A DNA stretch of 64,000 nucleotides, from contig FTLJ01000442.1 of assembly GCA_900155495.1 (NCBI GenBank), positions 62,001-126,000 on the forward strand, given 5' to 3'. How positions within the stretch are numbered: position 1 is the stretch's first letter; the number at the start of each line of letters is the position of its first letter. Made by a program: the position numbers and the translations under genes. This DNA is from Porogramme epimiltina. Taxonomy: Eukaryota > Basidiomycota > Agaricomycetes > Polyporales > Polyporaceae. Below are positions 35,765 to 47,570 of the stretch, one piece after another. Under the pieces are notes generated by a model. The model worked only from the letters and a program-made list of their open reading frames with translations, searched no databases and was not told the origin of the DNA.

Positions 35765-37739
35765 TGTGGGGCTTCACCCTGGCCGCATTATGCGCAATCT
35801 TACTTCTAGTTACTCGAGCACCTCGCAAAGGGCTTCCTCTTCCTCCAGGACCCCGCCCGCTGCCAATCATCGGCAATCTCGCTGACGTTCCGACGAAGGA
35901 TGGGGTGACTGTATTTCGTGACATGAACAAGAAGTTTGGTGAGAACACCAGTCCTTTGAGCACTTCTTCTAGACTGATGGAGGATCGTAGGAGACGTCGT
36001 GTATCTTGATGTTCTTGGTCAACCAATGATCGTTCTCGGCTCTCATGAGGCGGCCGCTGACCTCCTCGAAAAGCGATCCGCAAACTACTCTGATAGACAA
36101 ACATTCGTTATGGGCGAGCTGTAATATGTTCTTCGTCCCGAGTGAATGTGGGCTGACCCAACCTCTTTTTTCAGGTGCGCTCTCAATTGGGTCCTCACGT
36201 TGATTCGTTACGGTCCGAGATGGCGTCGTCATCGTCGTATCCTGCACGAATTTATTGGGACACCATCGGCACTCAAGGACTACCGCCCTGCTCAGCGTGC
36301 TGACATTCATCGCTTCATCTCGCGGCTCATCGATACGCCAGATAATTTCGTTCACCATATTCGGGGGTACGTTGCTACTTGCATTCTAGATTTCTTCTTA
36401 ATTCATTCTTCGTAGGTTATTTGGCTCCATGATCATGCGCATCGCTTACGGCATCGAAGTTGACGAACCCGGAAACGACAAGTACATCTCTATCGCCGAA
36501 AAGGGTCTTGCGGTGTTTGCTGCGGCGCTCGTGCCCGGGAAATACCTCGTCGAGACGTTCCCCATCCTGCGCCACCTCCCGACATGGTTCCCAGGTGCCC
36601 AATTCAAGCGCGACGGGAAACAATGGAAGCCCGATGCCCTCGCCGTACTCGAGACTCCGTGGAATATGGCCACGGAGATGGTAGCGAACGGCACTGCTCC
36701 GTCTTCAATCGCGAAGACGCTCATGGAGCGTATCTCACGGCTCCCATCCGAGGAGGCGGCCGAAGAAGAAGACATTGCGCGTAGCGCCGCAGGTGTTATA
36801 TATGGAGGTACGTCTCCTACAGTTCCATTCCCAGGCTAACAAGTAATCATTACTAACTGGGCCATGTAGGCGGTGCTGACACGGTGAGCACCAGCCCGCC
36901 GCTTAGTTGTCAAGCAGTTGACACCCACGACATACTTCTGGTAGACGCTGTCGACCATCCAATGGTTCTTCTTTGCTATGGCCGCTAACCCCGAAGCGCA
37001 GAAGAAAGCACAGGCAGAACTGGATGCAGTCGTCGGCCCTAACCGTTTGCCCGACTTTGACGATCAGCCGGACCTCCCATACGTATCCGCTGTCATCAAG
37101 GAGTGTCTGCGCTGGAAATCCGTCGTACCGCTGGGCATTCCGCGCAGATCCATTCAGGACGATGTGTACCGAGGGTATTTCATCCCCAAGGGGTCTATCG
37201 TCATCGCTAACCTCTGGTGAGCTCCTTTCGGCTCCCTTGGGGGTAATGCTAACGTCGTGAGTAGGGCATATTCCCAAGATCCCGCCGTTTTTCCGGACCC
37301 TGAGGCTTTTAAACCTGAACGATTCATCAAGGATGGTAAACTAAATCCGGGCGCGTGCGACCCAGCAAATATTGCCTTTGGATATGGACGAAGGTGAGTA
37401 CGTTATCGACATCTCGGATCTCACGTCTCTGAGCTGTCCTTATTCGCAAACAGGATATGTCCTGGAAAGCTGTTTGCGGAGCGATCCCTCTTCATGATTG
37501 TAGCCAATGTTCTGCACGCTCTCAACATCAGCGCGTCGCTTGGACAGGACGGAAAGCCAGTCCATATGGAGGGCAAGATGACGGAAGGCGTTCTCTCGTA
37601 AGTCTTCTCGTATCGGGCCACGTGAAACAGACTTAATGCGGTAATGAACAGGTACCCAGAACCGTTCCAATGCGTTATTCAACCCCGCTCAAGCGGTGTC
37701 GAATCTCTTGTCAGAGCTAGTTGCTCAGAGGATTTATGA
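35746..37739 (+). CDS. P450-8, cytochrome P450, intermediate exon layout
   Basis: Complete P450 of about 517 aa. Exons: 35746-35938, 35991-36120, 36175-36366, 36416-36807, 36870-36883, 36945-37216, 37265-37393, 37454-37597, 37652-37739. Anchor, hinge LPLPPGPRPLPIIGN, C-helix RWRRHRR, I-helix GGADT, K-helix ECLRW, PERF, haem loop FGYGRR/ICPGKLFAER. Exon 4 fuses what are exons 4 and 5 in all the others: the intron after the EAM/DM position is absent. The I-helix motif sits on a 14-base micro-exon, as in P450-9 to -13 but not in P450-1 to -7. The gene thus combines features of both groups. The frame is open. Confidence 0.93.
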
Positions 37740-38139
37740 GACTAACGATTTTACGCTATTACGACACTACTACGGCCAGTATAATGTGTATAGATAGCCA
37801 CATAGTAATCTGCATAATCTTCGTAAATTGTGCGTTAAGAGGGAATCGAACTCGCCGCCAAGGCGGTCATCCACTGCGGTAGTCGACCGCAAAAGTCCGT
37901 GATAATCGGGGTGGCGGCTGGCCAGAATGCAAGGCGTCGACTTGTTCTCCGCCATTGTGCTCTCCCCTCGAACTCGTTCTGGTCCCTTCACCTCTTTCTC
38001 TTGCTTGTGTCACTTCTCCCGATGTCCGTAGCGAGTGCAAGAAATCAATCCGACTCCTGGGGTGGCCCGGCAGTACGTATGCCATCGCGTAGTGCTCGAT
38101 CCGATTCGTAAAGCTCCGCAGGCGACTACGTCTACATCC
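37740..38139. other. Spacer between P450-8 and the SUZ-domain gene
   Basis: No gene seen. A tRNA-like T-loop word on the minus strand at about 37845-37855 does not build into a tRNA (see rejected items). Confidence 0.4.
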
Positions 38140-38847
38140 ATGCTGCAACGGCGTGCAGAGCGCAATACAAACTCTGTACGGGATGATTGGGACGAGGAAG
38201 AAGACGAGGCAGATGCGGCAGAAGAACCACAAAGGCTTTGGGACGAGGCGTGAGTCTGACGTCTCCTTCCTGAGCATCGGCATTGAGTCTGAGGCTCGTA
38301 TTCTCCCCTCCTCTCTCCCGCCTCGTCTTACAGTAACAAACGCGCCCCCATGCCACAACTCGTCATGTCCGCCTCAACTGGATCCAACGTCGCCTCACCT
38401 CCTCCCGCCGCCTTCCAGCCCGTACTTCGCATCCTCAAGCGCCCCACACCCAACCCCGCGTCCTCATCGTCCTCGTCCACATCGTTATCCGGAAGCACAT
38501 CCCCAGACGCTGTTCCAGACAACTCGTATGCGGCACGAGAGGCGCGGTACCAGGCCGCTCGCGAACGGATCTTTGGAGACACCAGCAGCAATAACACGAG
38601 CCCCTCCGCCAGCGCGCCGCAGTCGCCTCCCGCCGCAGTAGAAGGGGTCAGGGACGCCAAGAGTACGAGCCCTCCCACTATACAGATTGCGCGGGAGCCC
38701 AAAGGACCACCAGTCGTGCACACCGGAAGTGGGAAAGGCCAGGCCCAGGGGCCAAGCGGCGAAATAGCCGCGAGGGGTTTCGGTAGTCGGCGAGGGAAGA
38801 GGAGAGGGGGCGGAGGAACCCCCGCGGGTGGTGGAGGGAAGTCGTAG
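38140..38847 (+). CDS. SUZ-domain protein
   Basis: Two exons, 38140-38249 and 38334-38847, give 207 aa. Residues ~20-45 contain DDWDEEEDEADAAE and LWDEANKRAPMPQLVMS. A Ser-rich stretch leads to AAREARYQAARERIFGD (residues ~95-115), the SUZ signature. The C-terminus is basic and Gly-rich (RGFGSRRGKRRGGGG), like the SUZ-C part. SUZ domains bind RNA and occur in small basidiomycete proteins that carry little else; an RNA-related cytoplasmic role is likely but unproven. The start is the first Met in frame with the conserved block; an upstream in-frame Met at 38035 is possible. It is unrelated to the P450 genes around it and looks like a single-copy resident gene. Confidence 0.8.
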
Positions 38848-40201
38848 CGACGAGGGGCTTTTCACGCAGGCAGTATGAGGGGACATGGACACTGAATCTG
38901 TACGCTCATTTCGTGTAATTTGTATCGCTGATTCTTCGCTATAGACTTTGCATCGCTCCAGCTAGTTGCTGTGGTGTAGTGTATGCAATGCTTTGTCGAT
39001 TGGATGTCCGTCAGTGTTTCGTCATTGAAGATCGTATCAAGATGTGAGAACTAGTATACTTACAGCCCTAGCCGAGATAGAGCGGGCTTCAGTCAATCTC
39101 CAGTCGCGCGACGCGCACAGCAAGAGACAAGTATCGTTCGGAGGCATAGGATTCCGTGATCTCTTCCTTGGAGCTTAAGCAGCAAGCAATATGCTAAGCC
39201 AAAAGGTGTCGGTATCCTTGTTATCCCTTATCCGTTATAGCAGAGGTGCGTACAGATCTCCTCGTGCTTCAGGGACCGTATGTTCTTAATATGAAAGCTC
39301 GGACCGGGTTTAACGTTAGAACGCGAGCGGATCGAGGCGTCCATTATGCTAGGAGAACTGCCAAAGCGGCCGGCATACAGCGCTTGACAGTGTCCAGGCG
39401 AGGCAGGCCCGTCTTCTGAAACCCGGCCATTGGACGGGGGTTAGAGGGGACAGGCGCGCTCTAGCCACAAGGCGCTGCGCTCTACACCACATAAGCTCCA
39501 GGATCATCCCCAAGCCAAACGCCGTGTGAGTGTTCTTACATTTGGTGACGTTAACTTTCACTCATTCAATGCCGAGGTTCAGAACCTTACATGATTCTCC
39601 CGGAGAAGGATTGGTGGCGCTCCCACGTCTGGACCCCGTTTCGTGCGATCACTCCTGCCAACACTGAGGCAGAAAGACATTGGCCCCGGTTTTTGACCAC
39701 CTCAAGCTAGAGTATCGTTTCAACTACCTCATCATTGTACATCGGCTCTAATGTCCATTTCACGCTGGCTCCAGTGTTTCACCAAAGGTCACTCTCCAAC
39801 AGCCACGATATCCACGGTCCGTCTTTCCTCGCTCATGGGATAGCACCGGCGTGGACTGTATGGGATACCCCTCAAGGTTGTCTGTTAAGTGACCGGTATG
39901 AGTCAGATGGTCGACACTCAGTAATGAGATATCACCTCACCACCAGGTTCAACTGTGACATTATCTTGCTAAGTATGGGACGCCGAAATGAAGAGTTCCG
40001 ACTGGGCGGGCCTTAGGAAAGAACCCCGTCCTTGTCACTTTTCCTACGACTACATGATTTGACAGGCCGGAGAAGGTGGGGGTTAAGGTTGGTCTCCGGA
40101 AGGCGGGCAAGGCGGCGGGTATATAGGCAAGCATTCTCACCCACCCCTAACTGTTCAAATAGCTCATTGATTCCCCAGCCGACACCACAGAACGGCTCAC
40201 G
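38848..40201. other. Spacer before P450-9
   Basis: 1.35 kb with no recognisable gene, repeat or RNA. A TATATAGG box at 40120-40127 probably belongs to P450-9. Confidence 0.5.
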
Positions 40202-42373
40202 ATGGGCTTTACCACTCCCTTCTCAACATCGAGTCTCCTCTCTGTCCAATCGACGTGGCCCTTCGTTCTGGGCTTGGTCCTTGTCATATGGATTGTTAAA
40301 CTCCTTCGCCCTCGCCGCTATTACAATGCCAAACATCTGCCTCTCCCACCGGGCCCCAAGCCACTTCCTCTCATCGGCAATATACTGGACATCCCAACGG
40401 AAGATATGGGCCCGCGGTTCCGGGACATGTCTCTCAAGCATGGTATGTACTCACTGCACACCAGACTTCCTGTTGCTTTCCTGATAAACGACAACACTAG
40501 GCGACATCATGTACCTGGACGCTCTGGGGCAGCCAGTGATCGTTCTCAACTCCCACGGGATAGCCCTCGATATCTTGGACAAGCGTTCGGGAAACTACTC
40601 AGACAGGCTCCCTTCAGTCATGGGTGAATTGTGAGCACAGCATTCCCTCCTCTCTCTTCCATGAGCCACAAAGGCTGCGTAATGTCCTGCTTCGAATTAA
40701 CTTTGTCCTCGCGCTGACAAGATAACAGGTGCGGGTGGGAGTGGACATTCGCAATCATAGGTTATGGTCCAGAGTGGCGGAGGCGCCGAAGGGCACTTGT
40801 CCAGCACTTCCACCAGAACGCAGTATCGCTGTATCAGCCAATTCAAGAACACGCGGTCGCGAAGTTCATTCGGTCCGTGATTGACGATTCGAACTCGTTC
40901 TTGGACCACATTAGCTTGTAAGTTTTTATCGATTTTAAAACCCACGCTCCCATTCGGGCCTTTTTTCTTACAACACCAACCCGATAACAATAGTACCACG
41001 GCGGCAACGACCATTCGTATCTCGTACGGCTTCGAGGTTTCCGGCAAAGATGACCCATATGTCGATGTCGCCAAGAAGGGCTCAGCGGTTTTCAACGAGT
41101 GTTTTGTACCGGGTGCGTTCCTCGTCGAAATACTCCCCTTCCTCCGCCACCTCCCGAGCTGGGCACCCGGCGCTGGGTTCAAACGCCTGGCGGCGAAGTG
41201 GAGGACAGCTGTGGAAGATATGCGCGATTTGCCATTCGCTCGCACGCTGGAAGACATGGTGAGCAGGGGTGTTGCTCTTCGTCAGTGGGCGTTGTGTAAC
41301 TCATCCACGTGCGCCGCAGAAACAGGGCATTGGGGAACCGTCCGTTATTCGGAAACTCTTAGAAAGCGAGCAGAGCAATGCCGAATCCAACATGGAAGAT
41401 GCGAAAGTGCTGGCGAGAGACACTGCAGCCGTCGCGTATGGAGGTCAGTCACAATCTTGTATTAGCAAGCTAAGGCTCACTTCAACGCATGGGGCTAGCT
41501 GGTGTTGACACAGTGAGTGGCTTCATACTACATATAGGCTCCCCTATACTGACGCCCGCCGGTTAGACTACCGCCGCTATACAGGCATTCTTCATGGCCA
41601 TGGTGTGCTACCCTGAAGTTCAGAGAAAGGCCCGCGCCGAACTTGACGCCGTCGTCGGTCCCGACCGACTCCCTGCCTTCGCGGACCGCGACTCGCTTCC
41701 CTACATTTCCGCAGTTGTAAAAGAAATCCTTCGATGGAGGCCGGTCGCGCCGTTGGGGGTACCCCACAGTTCCACCCAAGATGCCGAATACAATGGTTAT
41801 TTCATCCCCGGAGGTTCTAATATCATCGTAAACCTCTGGTAAGCTTGAACGGGCCGTATATATCTGGTCCCTAGTAACTAATCACATTGACGTGTCACAT
41901 CAAGGGCAATCACACAGGACCAGAAACTATATCCCGACCCAGAACGCTTCAACCCCGACCGTTTCTTGACGAAGGAAGGAAAGTTGAACCCTGACGTCCT
42001 CGATCCCTCCGCATTCGTTTTTGGATATGGGCGCAGGTATGTCTTCACATGCGCGTCTGCCTTCTTGTGGCTCACATACACCATGACAGGATCTGCCCAG
42101 GTCAATTCTTTGCGGAGAATTCGTTGTTTATCACGACCGCCTCCATCCTTCATACGCTTACGATTGACTACGCACGGGATGAACGCGGGCAATCAATCGT
42201 GCCCGATGTGAGCATGACTTACGGCGTCGTCTCGTGAGTCGATCATCCATTGGATCGTGTTCCTCTAGCAAGGGTTAACTGGGCTCTGTAGCTGCCCTAA
42301 GCCGTTCTCCTGCACCATCAAGCCGCGTTCTCCGGCTTACGAGGCCCTCGTCAACACTGTACTCGACCATTAG
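40202..42373 (+). CDS. P450-9, cytochrome P450, lineage C
   Basis: Complete P450 of about 530 aa in ten exons: 40202-40442, 40501-40630, 40729-40917, 40994-41258, 41320-41443, 41499-41512, 41567-41838, 41905-42036, 42090-42233, 42292-42373. It has a longer N-terminus than A/B genes, hinge LPLPPGPKPLPLIGN, C-helix EWRRRRR, I-helix AGVDT on a 14-base micro-exon, K-helix EILRW, PDRF in place of PERF, and haem loop FGYGRR/ICPGQFFAEN. P450-13 on the opposite strand is its close relative. The frame is open and all introns are GT-AG. Substrate unknown. Confidence 0.93.
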
Positions 42374-43917
42374 TTGTCTCTCATAGCCCGAATATGCACT
42401 CAATGTATTCTCCGTATCTATGAACTCGGCCTGTTAGTGCGGTGTTCATGCTTCAGTAAGAAGTTCACCGGTTGCTCATTTTACTTCGGTCATAGTGAGG
42501 ACCCTTATTTTCAACGAGACGTGGGTGCGTATGGAGAAGATATACAAGAACGGGACGGAAAAGGCGATAAGGGAACTTGGGTGGCTCTGTGCAAGACTAC
42601 GGTGATACGAAGACTGGGCCTGGGCCCTCCGGAGTCCGGGCCCCGGCAAAGCCTGCGCACGTGACTAGCCAAACGCGTCGCGTAACGCGCCTGTCACACC
42701 TGGCGCTTACATAGTCGTGTTTATCGTGTCACGGAAGCTGGGCGCTTCCTTTCGTAAAATGTTCCACGATGCTCACAGTGCTCCGTCTTGTTTGGAAGGC
42801 AAGTCTATGGGCCCCATTGTGTTTCCTGTTGGTACCTTACATGGAAGGATTCGTAGACGGCGGCCACAATGCTCCTCACGATCTGCAATGCCCGCTGTAG
42901 GCCCGCTCGGCGGCCGTGTCAGCGTCAGAAGATCCTCTGAAAGTGTTCAGGATGACAACTCAATCATGTCATACCTCCCTTTCAGGCATTCCGGTCTCAT
43001 TCGGTGAGTGCTGTACCTAGTGACCCCGAGAGCCATCCAAATCCTCATCCCCCCGCAGCAACGCTATATTGAACGCCCGCGGAGGGTGTCATCCTGACGC
43101 CACCGGCTGAGACCTGAGGCTAGCAACTCCGCCACGGAGCCGTGCATTCCGATGGAGCTGATAGGGAGGTGGCACTTTTCCGCAGATCTCATGGCTCATG
43201 TCCCGCTGCGGCGCCAGTGCCGGCCGCCGTTGGAGGTTGGTGCGTTGATGCGGAGGAACATACACCCTGTTAACGAAGTGCGGATATCCTATCGGCATGT
43301 GCACTCAAACCGTCTAATCAAAACCCTGTGTCTTGTCAGGATTCTACGGTCCGGTGTCAGATCCCGAGAGTCAGTCGTGACGAACTGAGGGGAGCTGTCA
43401 TCGCCCATTTATGTCTCCATTAGCGCCAGCGGAGCGATGGATCGAAGTACCATAGCAGCGGGTTCTGAGAAGTACACACGGAATGTCGGCCGCATTCCCA
43501 TTAGGCGCGTCACAGCGTTCAAACTACGTTGTGCACAGGGCGCTATCGGACAGCTCTGTGGGAAACGGACTACGCGGCTCTCGGGCACAACTCAGTAGCG
43601 AACCTCGTATGTTTCCCTCTACACATTGAGACCCCTTCGCGCTCAACCATATTGCAGATGATTAAGACTCTAGAAATATGGGAAGAATCTGTAGCGATCG
43701 CAAGCACAATATGTGCGAGAAGCTCTCCAAGTCGTCGTGACTCTTCTAACGAGCCTTCCGCGGACGCGCGGGCCATCGTCGGAGCCGTCCAACTTTTCCG
43801 TCTTAATCGCCCCCATCTTTCCCCTCTTGTTGTATGAAACTTAAAACGCCCCATGATGGCGTCCCGTTACTTATAGGCATTCGTCTACCAAGGAAGCTGT
43901 ACCTCTCCTTGCCCCAG
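42374..43917. other. Spacer between P450-9 and P450-10
   Basis: 1.5 kb with no recognisable gene. A minus-strand stretch at about 43060-43145 has a tRNA A-box-like word but no convincing tRNA fold (see rejected items). Confidence 0.45.
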
Positions 43918-46234
43918 ATGGACGGCCCCATGCTCTTAGAGCGCGTCTCTACCCGTCCCGTGTCTTATCTCCTGCATCATAGCACAGACCGATTCTTGCT
44001 CATTCCCCTTGCTCTGTCTATATGTTCTGTTTTTTTCGTCATTCGCTGTTGGCGAACTCAGGCAAGCCTCCCTCTCCCTCCCGGACCCAGATCCCTCCCC
44101 ATTGTTGGCAATATGTTCGACATCCCCAAGACAATGTCGGCCTATGAATACGCCGCGCTATCCCAGAAGTATGGTACGACATTCCCCCGCCTCTCTAAAT
44201 TTGCCAGCGACTCACTTAGCCCCAAAACAGGAGATGTCGTATACCTGAACGCACTCGGAAAGTCTCTACTCGTTTTAAGCTCTATGGAAGCCGCGCAGGA
44301 CCTTCTCGATAAACGCTCCGGCAACTATTCCAGTAAACCGCCGTCCGCCATGGCAGATCTGTACGTCCGTCGCTATCCCCCTCCGCGCCCTTGCTTCGGC
44401 CTACCCCACGCTCATACCCTGCCTTGTTTCACTCAGAATAGAGCTAGGGTGGAACATTTCTCTCCTCTCGAATCAGAGCGATCACTGGCGCAGACAGCGC
44501 AAGGAATTACACCAGTTCCTGGGTACTGCAAGCGTTGGACAGTTCTTCCCCGTTATCGAGCGGCACACGCGCCTGTTCCTCAGGCGTCTTTTGGACAACC
44601 CTTCCCACTTCACAGATGATGCCCATCTGTAAGCTGTCTTGTTCATTACGGCGGCCCAACACTTCCGTGATTTAACGCATCCACGACAGAGCCCTCGGAG
44701 CGATGATCATGGAGCTTACATACGGGATTGACGTGAAATCGCTTGACGACGAGTACATGCGGCTTGTGCAAGAGGGAAACGACATCTTCATGAAGGCGTT
44801 TGTCCCTGGAAAGTATCTGGTCGAAACGTTCCCCATCCTCAAGCGCGTCCCTGCGTGGTTCCCGGGTGCCAAGTTTAGGAGAGAAGCTGCGGAGTGGAAG
44901 GAGACGTACACAAAAGTGCGCGCGCGGCCGTTCCAAGAGACTATGGATAAGTTTGTGCGTATCAAGACCTGCCAAAGATGCCTTCTGATGCTGATTGGCC
45001 GCTCACCTGCTGGCGCGCACCTATCAGCGCCGAGGAAAGGCCCGAAGTTCTATAGCAGCAAATATGACCCGGACAGCACAAGACGAGAAGGGAAGGATAG
45101 AACCCTACCAAGACAAGCTCACAAAAGACGTCGCGGCCACTGTCTACCTCGGTGAGCTCCTCCCAGCTCCGTATCGCACTGTGACACGGGTGTCTAACCA
45201 CCCCTCGGCTAGCTGGCGCTGAAACCGTAAGTGTTGCGCGCTCCGCTCCACCACGCGTACCCACTCACGCCCTTTGTTCCTTACTTTCGCCTATCCTCCT
45301 ATTGCAGACCCTTACGACCATCCGCGTCTTCTTCCTCGCTATGGCATCGTACCCTGCTGTGCAAGCGCGCGCGCAGGCTGAGCTCGACGCAGTCCTCGGC
45401 CAAGAGCGTCTTCCGACGCCCGAGGACCGCGCGCAGCTGCCCTACGTCGAAGCAGTGCTCAAGGAGTGCATGCGCTGGCGGCCTATCTTGCCGCTCGCTC
45501 TCCCGCACATGGTACTTGAGGAAGACGAGTACCGGGGGTGGCGGATCCCGGCGGGGACGGTGGTCTTCGCGAACTCTTGGTGAGAGATCTAGTTCACCTG
45601 GCGCGCGCCCATCGCGATGTATTTCTGGGCTAACTGAGGTGCGCGCGCGGGCGCATGATTGTCCAGGGTGTTCTCGCGCGATCCAGCGCACTATCCGGAC
45701 CCGGAGACATTCATGCCCGAGCGGTATCTCACGCCAGACGGGAAGCCCAACCCCAGCGTGCGTGACCCGCGCTCGTTCGCGTTCGGATACGGTCGGCGGT
45801 GCGTCACTCTCGTCCCCTGATATATTCTATCCGCGCGCGTTCCTTAATCACCCCTTCCCGTCTCCCGTGGAGTTCCAGATTGTGTCCTGGGCGCCATCTC
45901 GGCGAAGCGGCCGCGTTCGGGTTCATCGCTGCCACGCTGCACACGTTCACCATATCGCCGCCGTTGGACACTCAGGGACAGCAGCGCGCCCCGAGCCCGC
46001 AGTTCGCTACAGACTTTCTTGCGTGAGCGGACCAGTTCTGACATCTCTCAATGCACATGGGCGAACTACTGCTTGCCCCTGTGTCTGACTGTGCACGAAT
46101 GTGTCGACGCACGCGCTAATTGGCTATACAGGTGCCCGGAACCGTTCGATGTTATTCTTCGCGTCCGGTCAGAGGCGGCGGAGCGGCTCGTACTGGCAGA
46201 ATGGGGGGGAGAAGAGTGTGGCATGGAATCCTGA
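43918..46234 (+). CDS. P450-10, cytochrome P450, divergent single member
   Basis: Complete P450 of about 543 aa in ten exons: 43918-44173, 44231-44360, 44437-44628, 44690-44954, 45028-45151, 45213-45226, 45308-45579, 45667-45798, 45879-46022, 46132-46234. Hinge LPLPPGPRSLPIVGN, C-helix HWRRQRK, I-helix AGAET (Glu for Asp) on a 14-base micro-exon, K-helix ECMRW, PERY, haem loop FGYGRR/LCPGRHLGEA. It is the most diverged of the thirteen. I chose the Met at 43918; an upstream in-frame Met (43834) would add 28 residues before the anchor, and one at 43930 would remove four. The frame is open; the coding part is GC-richer than its neighbours. Confidence 0.9.
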
Positions 46235-47570
46235 TCACTGGTCATGAGTCGAGTGGGGCTTTAGTCCGTCCGCTTGTAAGTAAACAAAACGGCGAGGTGC
46301 CTACCCCTATTGGTTCGAGGACCACCATATACGCTAATGTTACCAATGGCAGCGGTTAACTACAACTCTATATGGGGCCTTTATAAATAACCCTTATGTC
46401 ACGTGCTGGAACGACCGGAGCTTCGTCCGAACAACGTTACTAGTGACTTAACTTACTACGTACTTCCACGCGTGCTAAGTACTTCCATTCATCATCCCCA
46501 TAATGTTTGTTAGGGCGTGCGATATCGTGAAGATGTCCACCATCCCTCACTCACACAATTCCTATTTCATTTTATGAGAGCTTCACGAAAACTTCTACTA
46601 GTAAGGACCTGTTGGCGGCTCGGCGGCCCAAGACAGCGGTCTTCCCACTAAACACAGCGCGGTCACTGCTTCGATTCAAACTATCAGCCAAGAGCTCCAT
46701 CGGATCACACGTTTCCTTGTGTTAGGGGGCGATCGGTTTGTAGTAAGCCTTAGCGCTTCAAACGGCATGAGTAGACAAGCCGACGCGAGGTACGTCCCGG
46801 CAATTTAAAGCCTTGTTCGGATCCTGAATTTTGATGCTTTACGTCCTCGTTCTCTTGCAAGAATTATGGACCACAACTCAATAAAACACCGGAACACAGA
46901 AACCCTACGTTCAACCAGAGGGTCCTCAACACTAACCAGTCTACATAGCGCCATAGCGGCCTTTGTCGAAATCGATGCATTCGTACACCACTGTAGTACA
47001 ATCCGTCAACGCTCCATCTATGGTCTATCACCATATTATCAATCCACCGCACTTTCCACCACAAAGCGCTGAAGAACGAGAAGGATGACCACATGCTTAT
47101 GGGCGTGGCAACGATTAGCAGCCTTATCCTGTGAGAGGACGCATAATTTCTGAAAAAGATATCGTTCTGAACACGTATAGCAGGTACCTTTCACCATTTC
47201 CTTGCGCTACTCGGTACGGAGTTTCTTCGGCTAGAAATAAGGTCGTGACGCTGAACGTCAGTACCTTTATTGTCCCCCATGTGCAACGGTATAGTGGATC
47301 CCATGGAGAAGAAGGTCTTACGTAGCATATTTCAAACTTAGAGATGGGGTTGAAGGGTCCTTCTAGCCGATGGCACCAATGGAAGTCCCAGCTCCTCAGG
47401 TAAGCTGAGATGCTTTCTATACCAGAGCACCAGTTCCTCACCTAGCTCTGATCCGGATACCATGAGCGCCCCACGAGGCATGCGAACAATCATAAAAGAC
47501 CCTCTTGTCCCACTGGGCCCCTATCGGCTCGCTCGTCTGCTAGCCACCTTCAAGTGCTTCTCGTCTTGTC
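46235..47570. other. Spacer upstream of P450-11 (duplicated segment, copy 1)
   Basis: No gene. From about 46800 the DNA matches 51075-51920 upstream of P450-12, through to a CATAAAAGACCCTCTTGTCC promoter (47491) equivalent to TTATAAAAGG (51841). 46235-46800 has no recognisable content. Confidence 0.6.

Noticed and set aside
37830..37897. tRNA-like words on the minus strand (T-loop GTTCGATTC and an A-box-like stretch)
   Set aside because: The spacing between the words is about 14 bases too short and neither T-stem nor acceptor stem pairs.
43060..43150. Possible tRNA or tRNA-derived SINE head on the minus strand (TGGCGGAGTTGC)
   Set aside because: The B-box is degenerate and the cloverleaf does not form; no second copy seen in the window.
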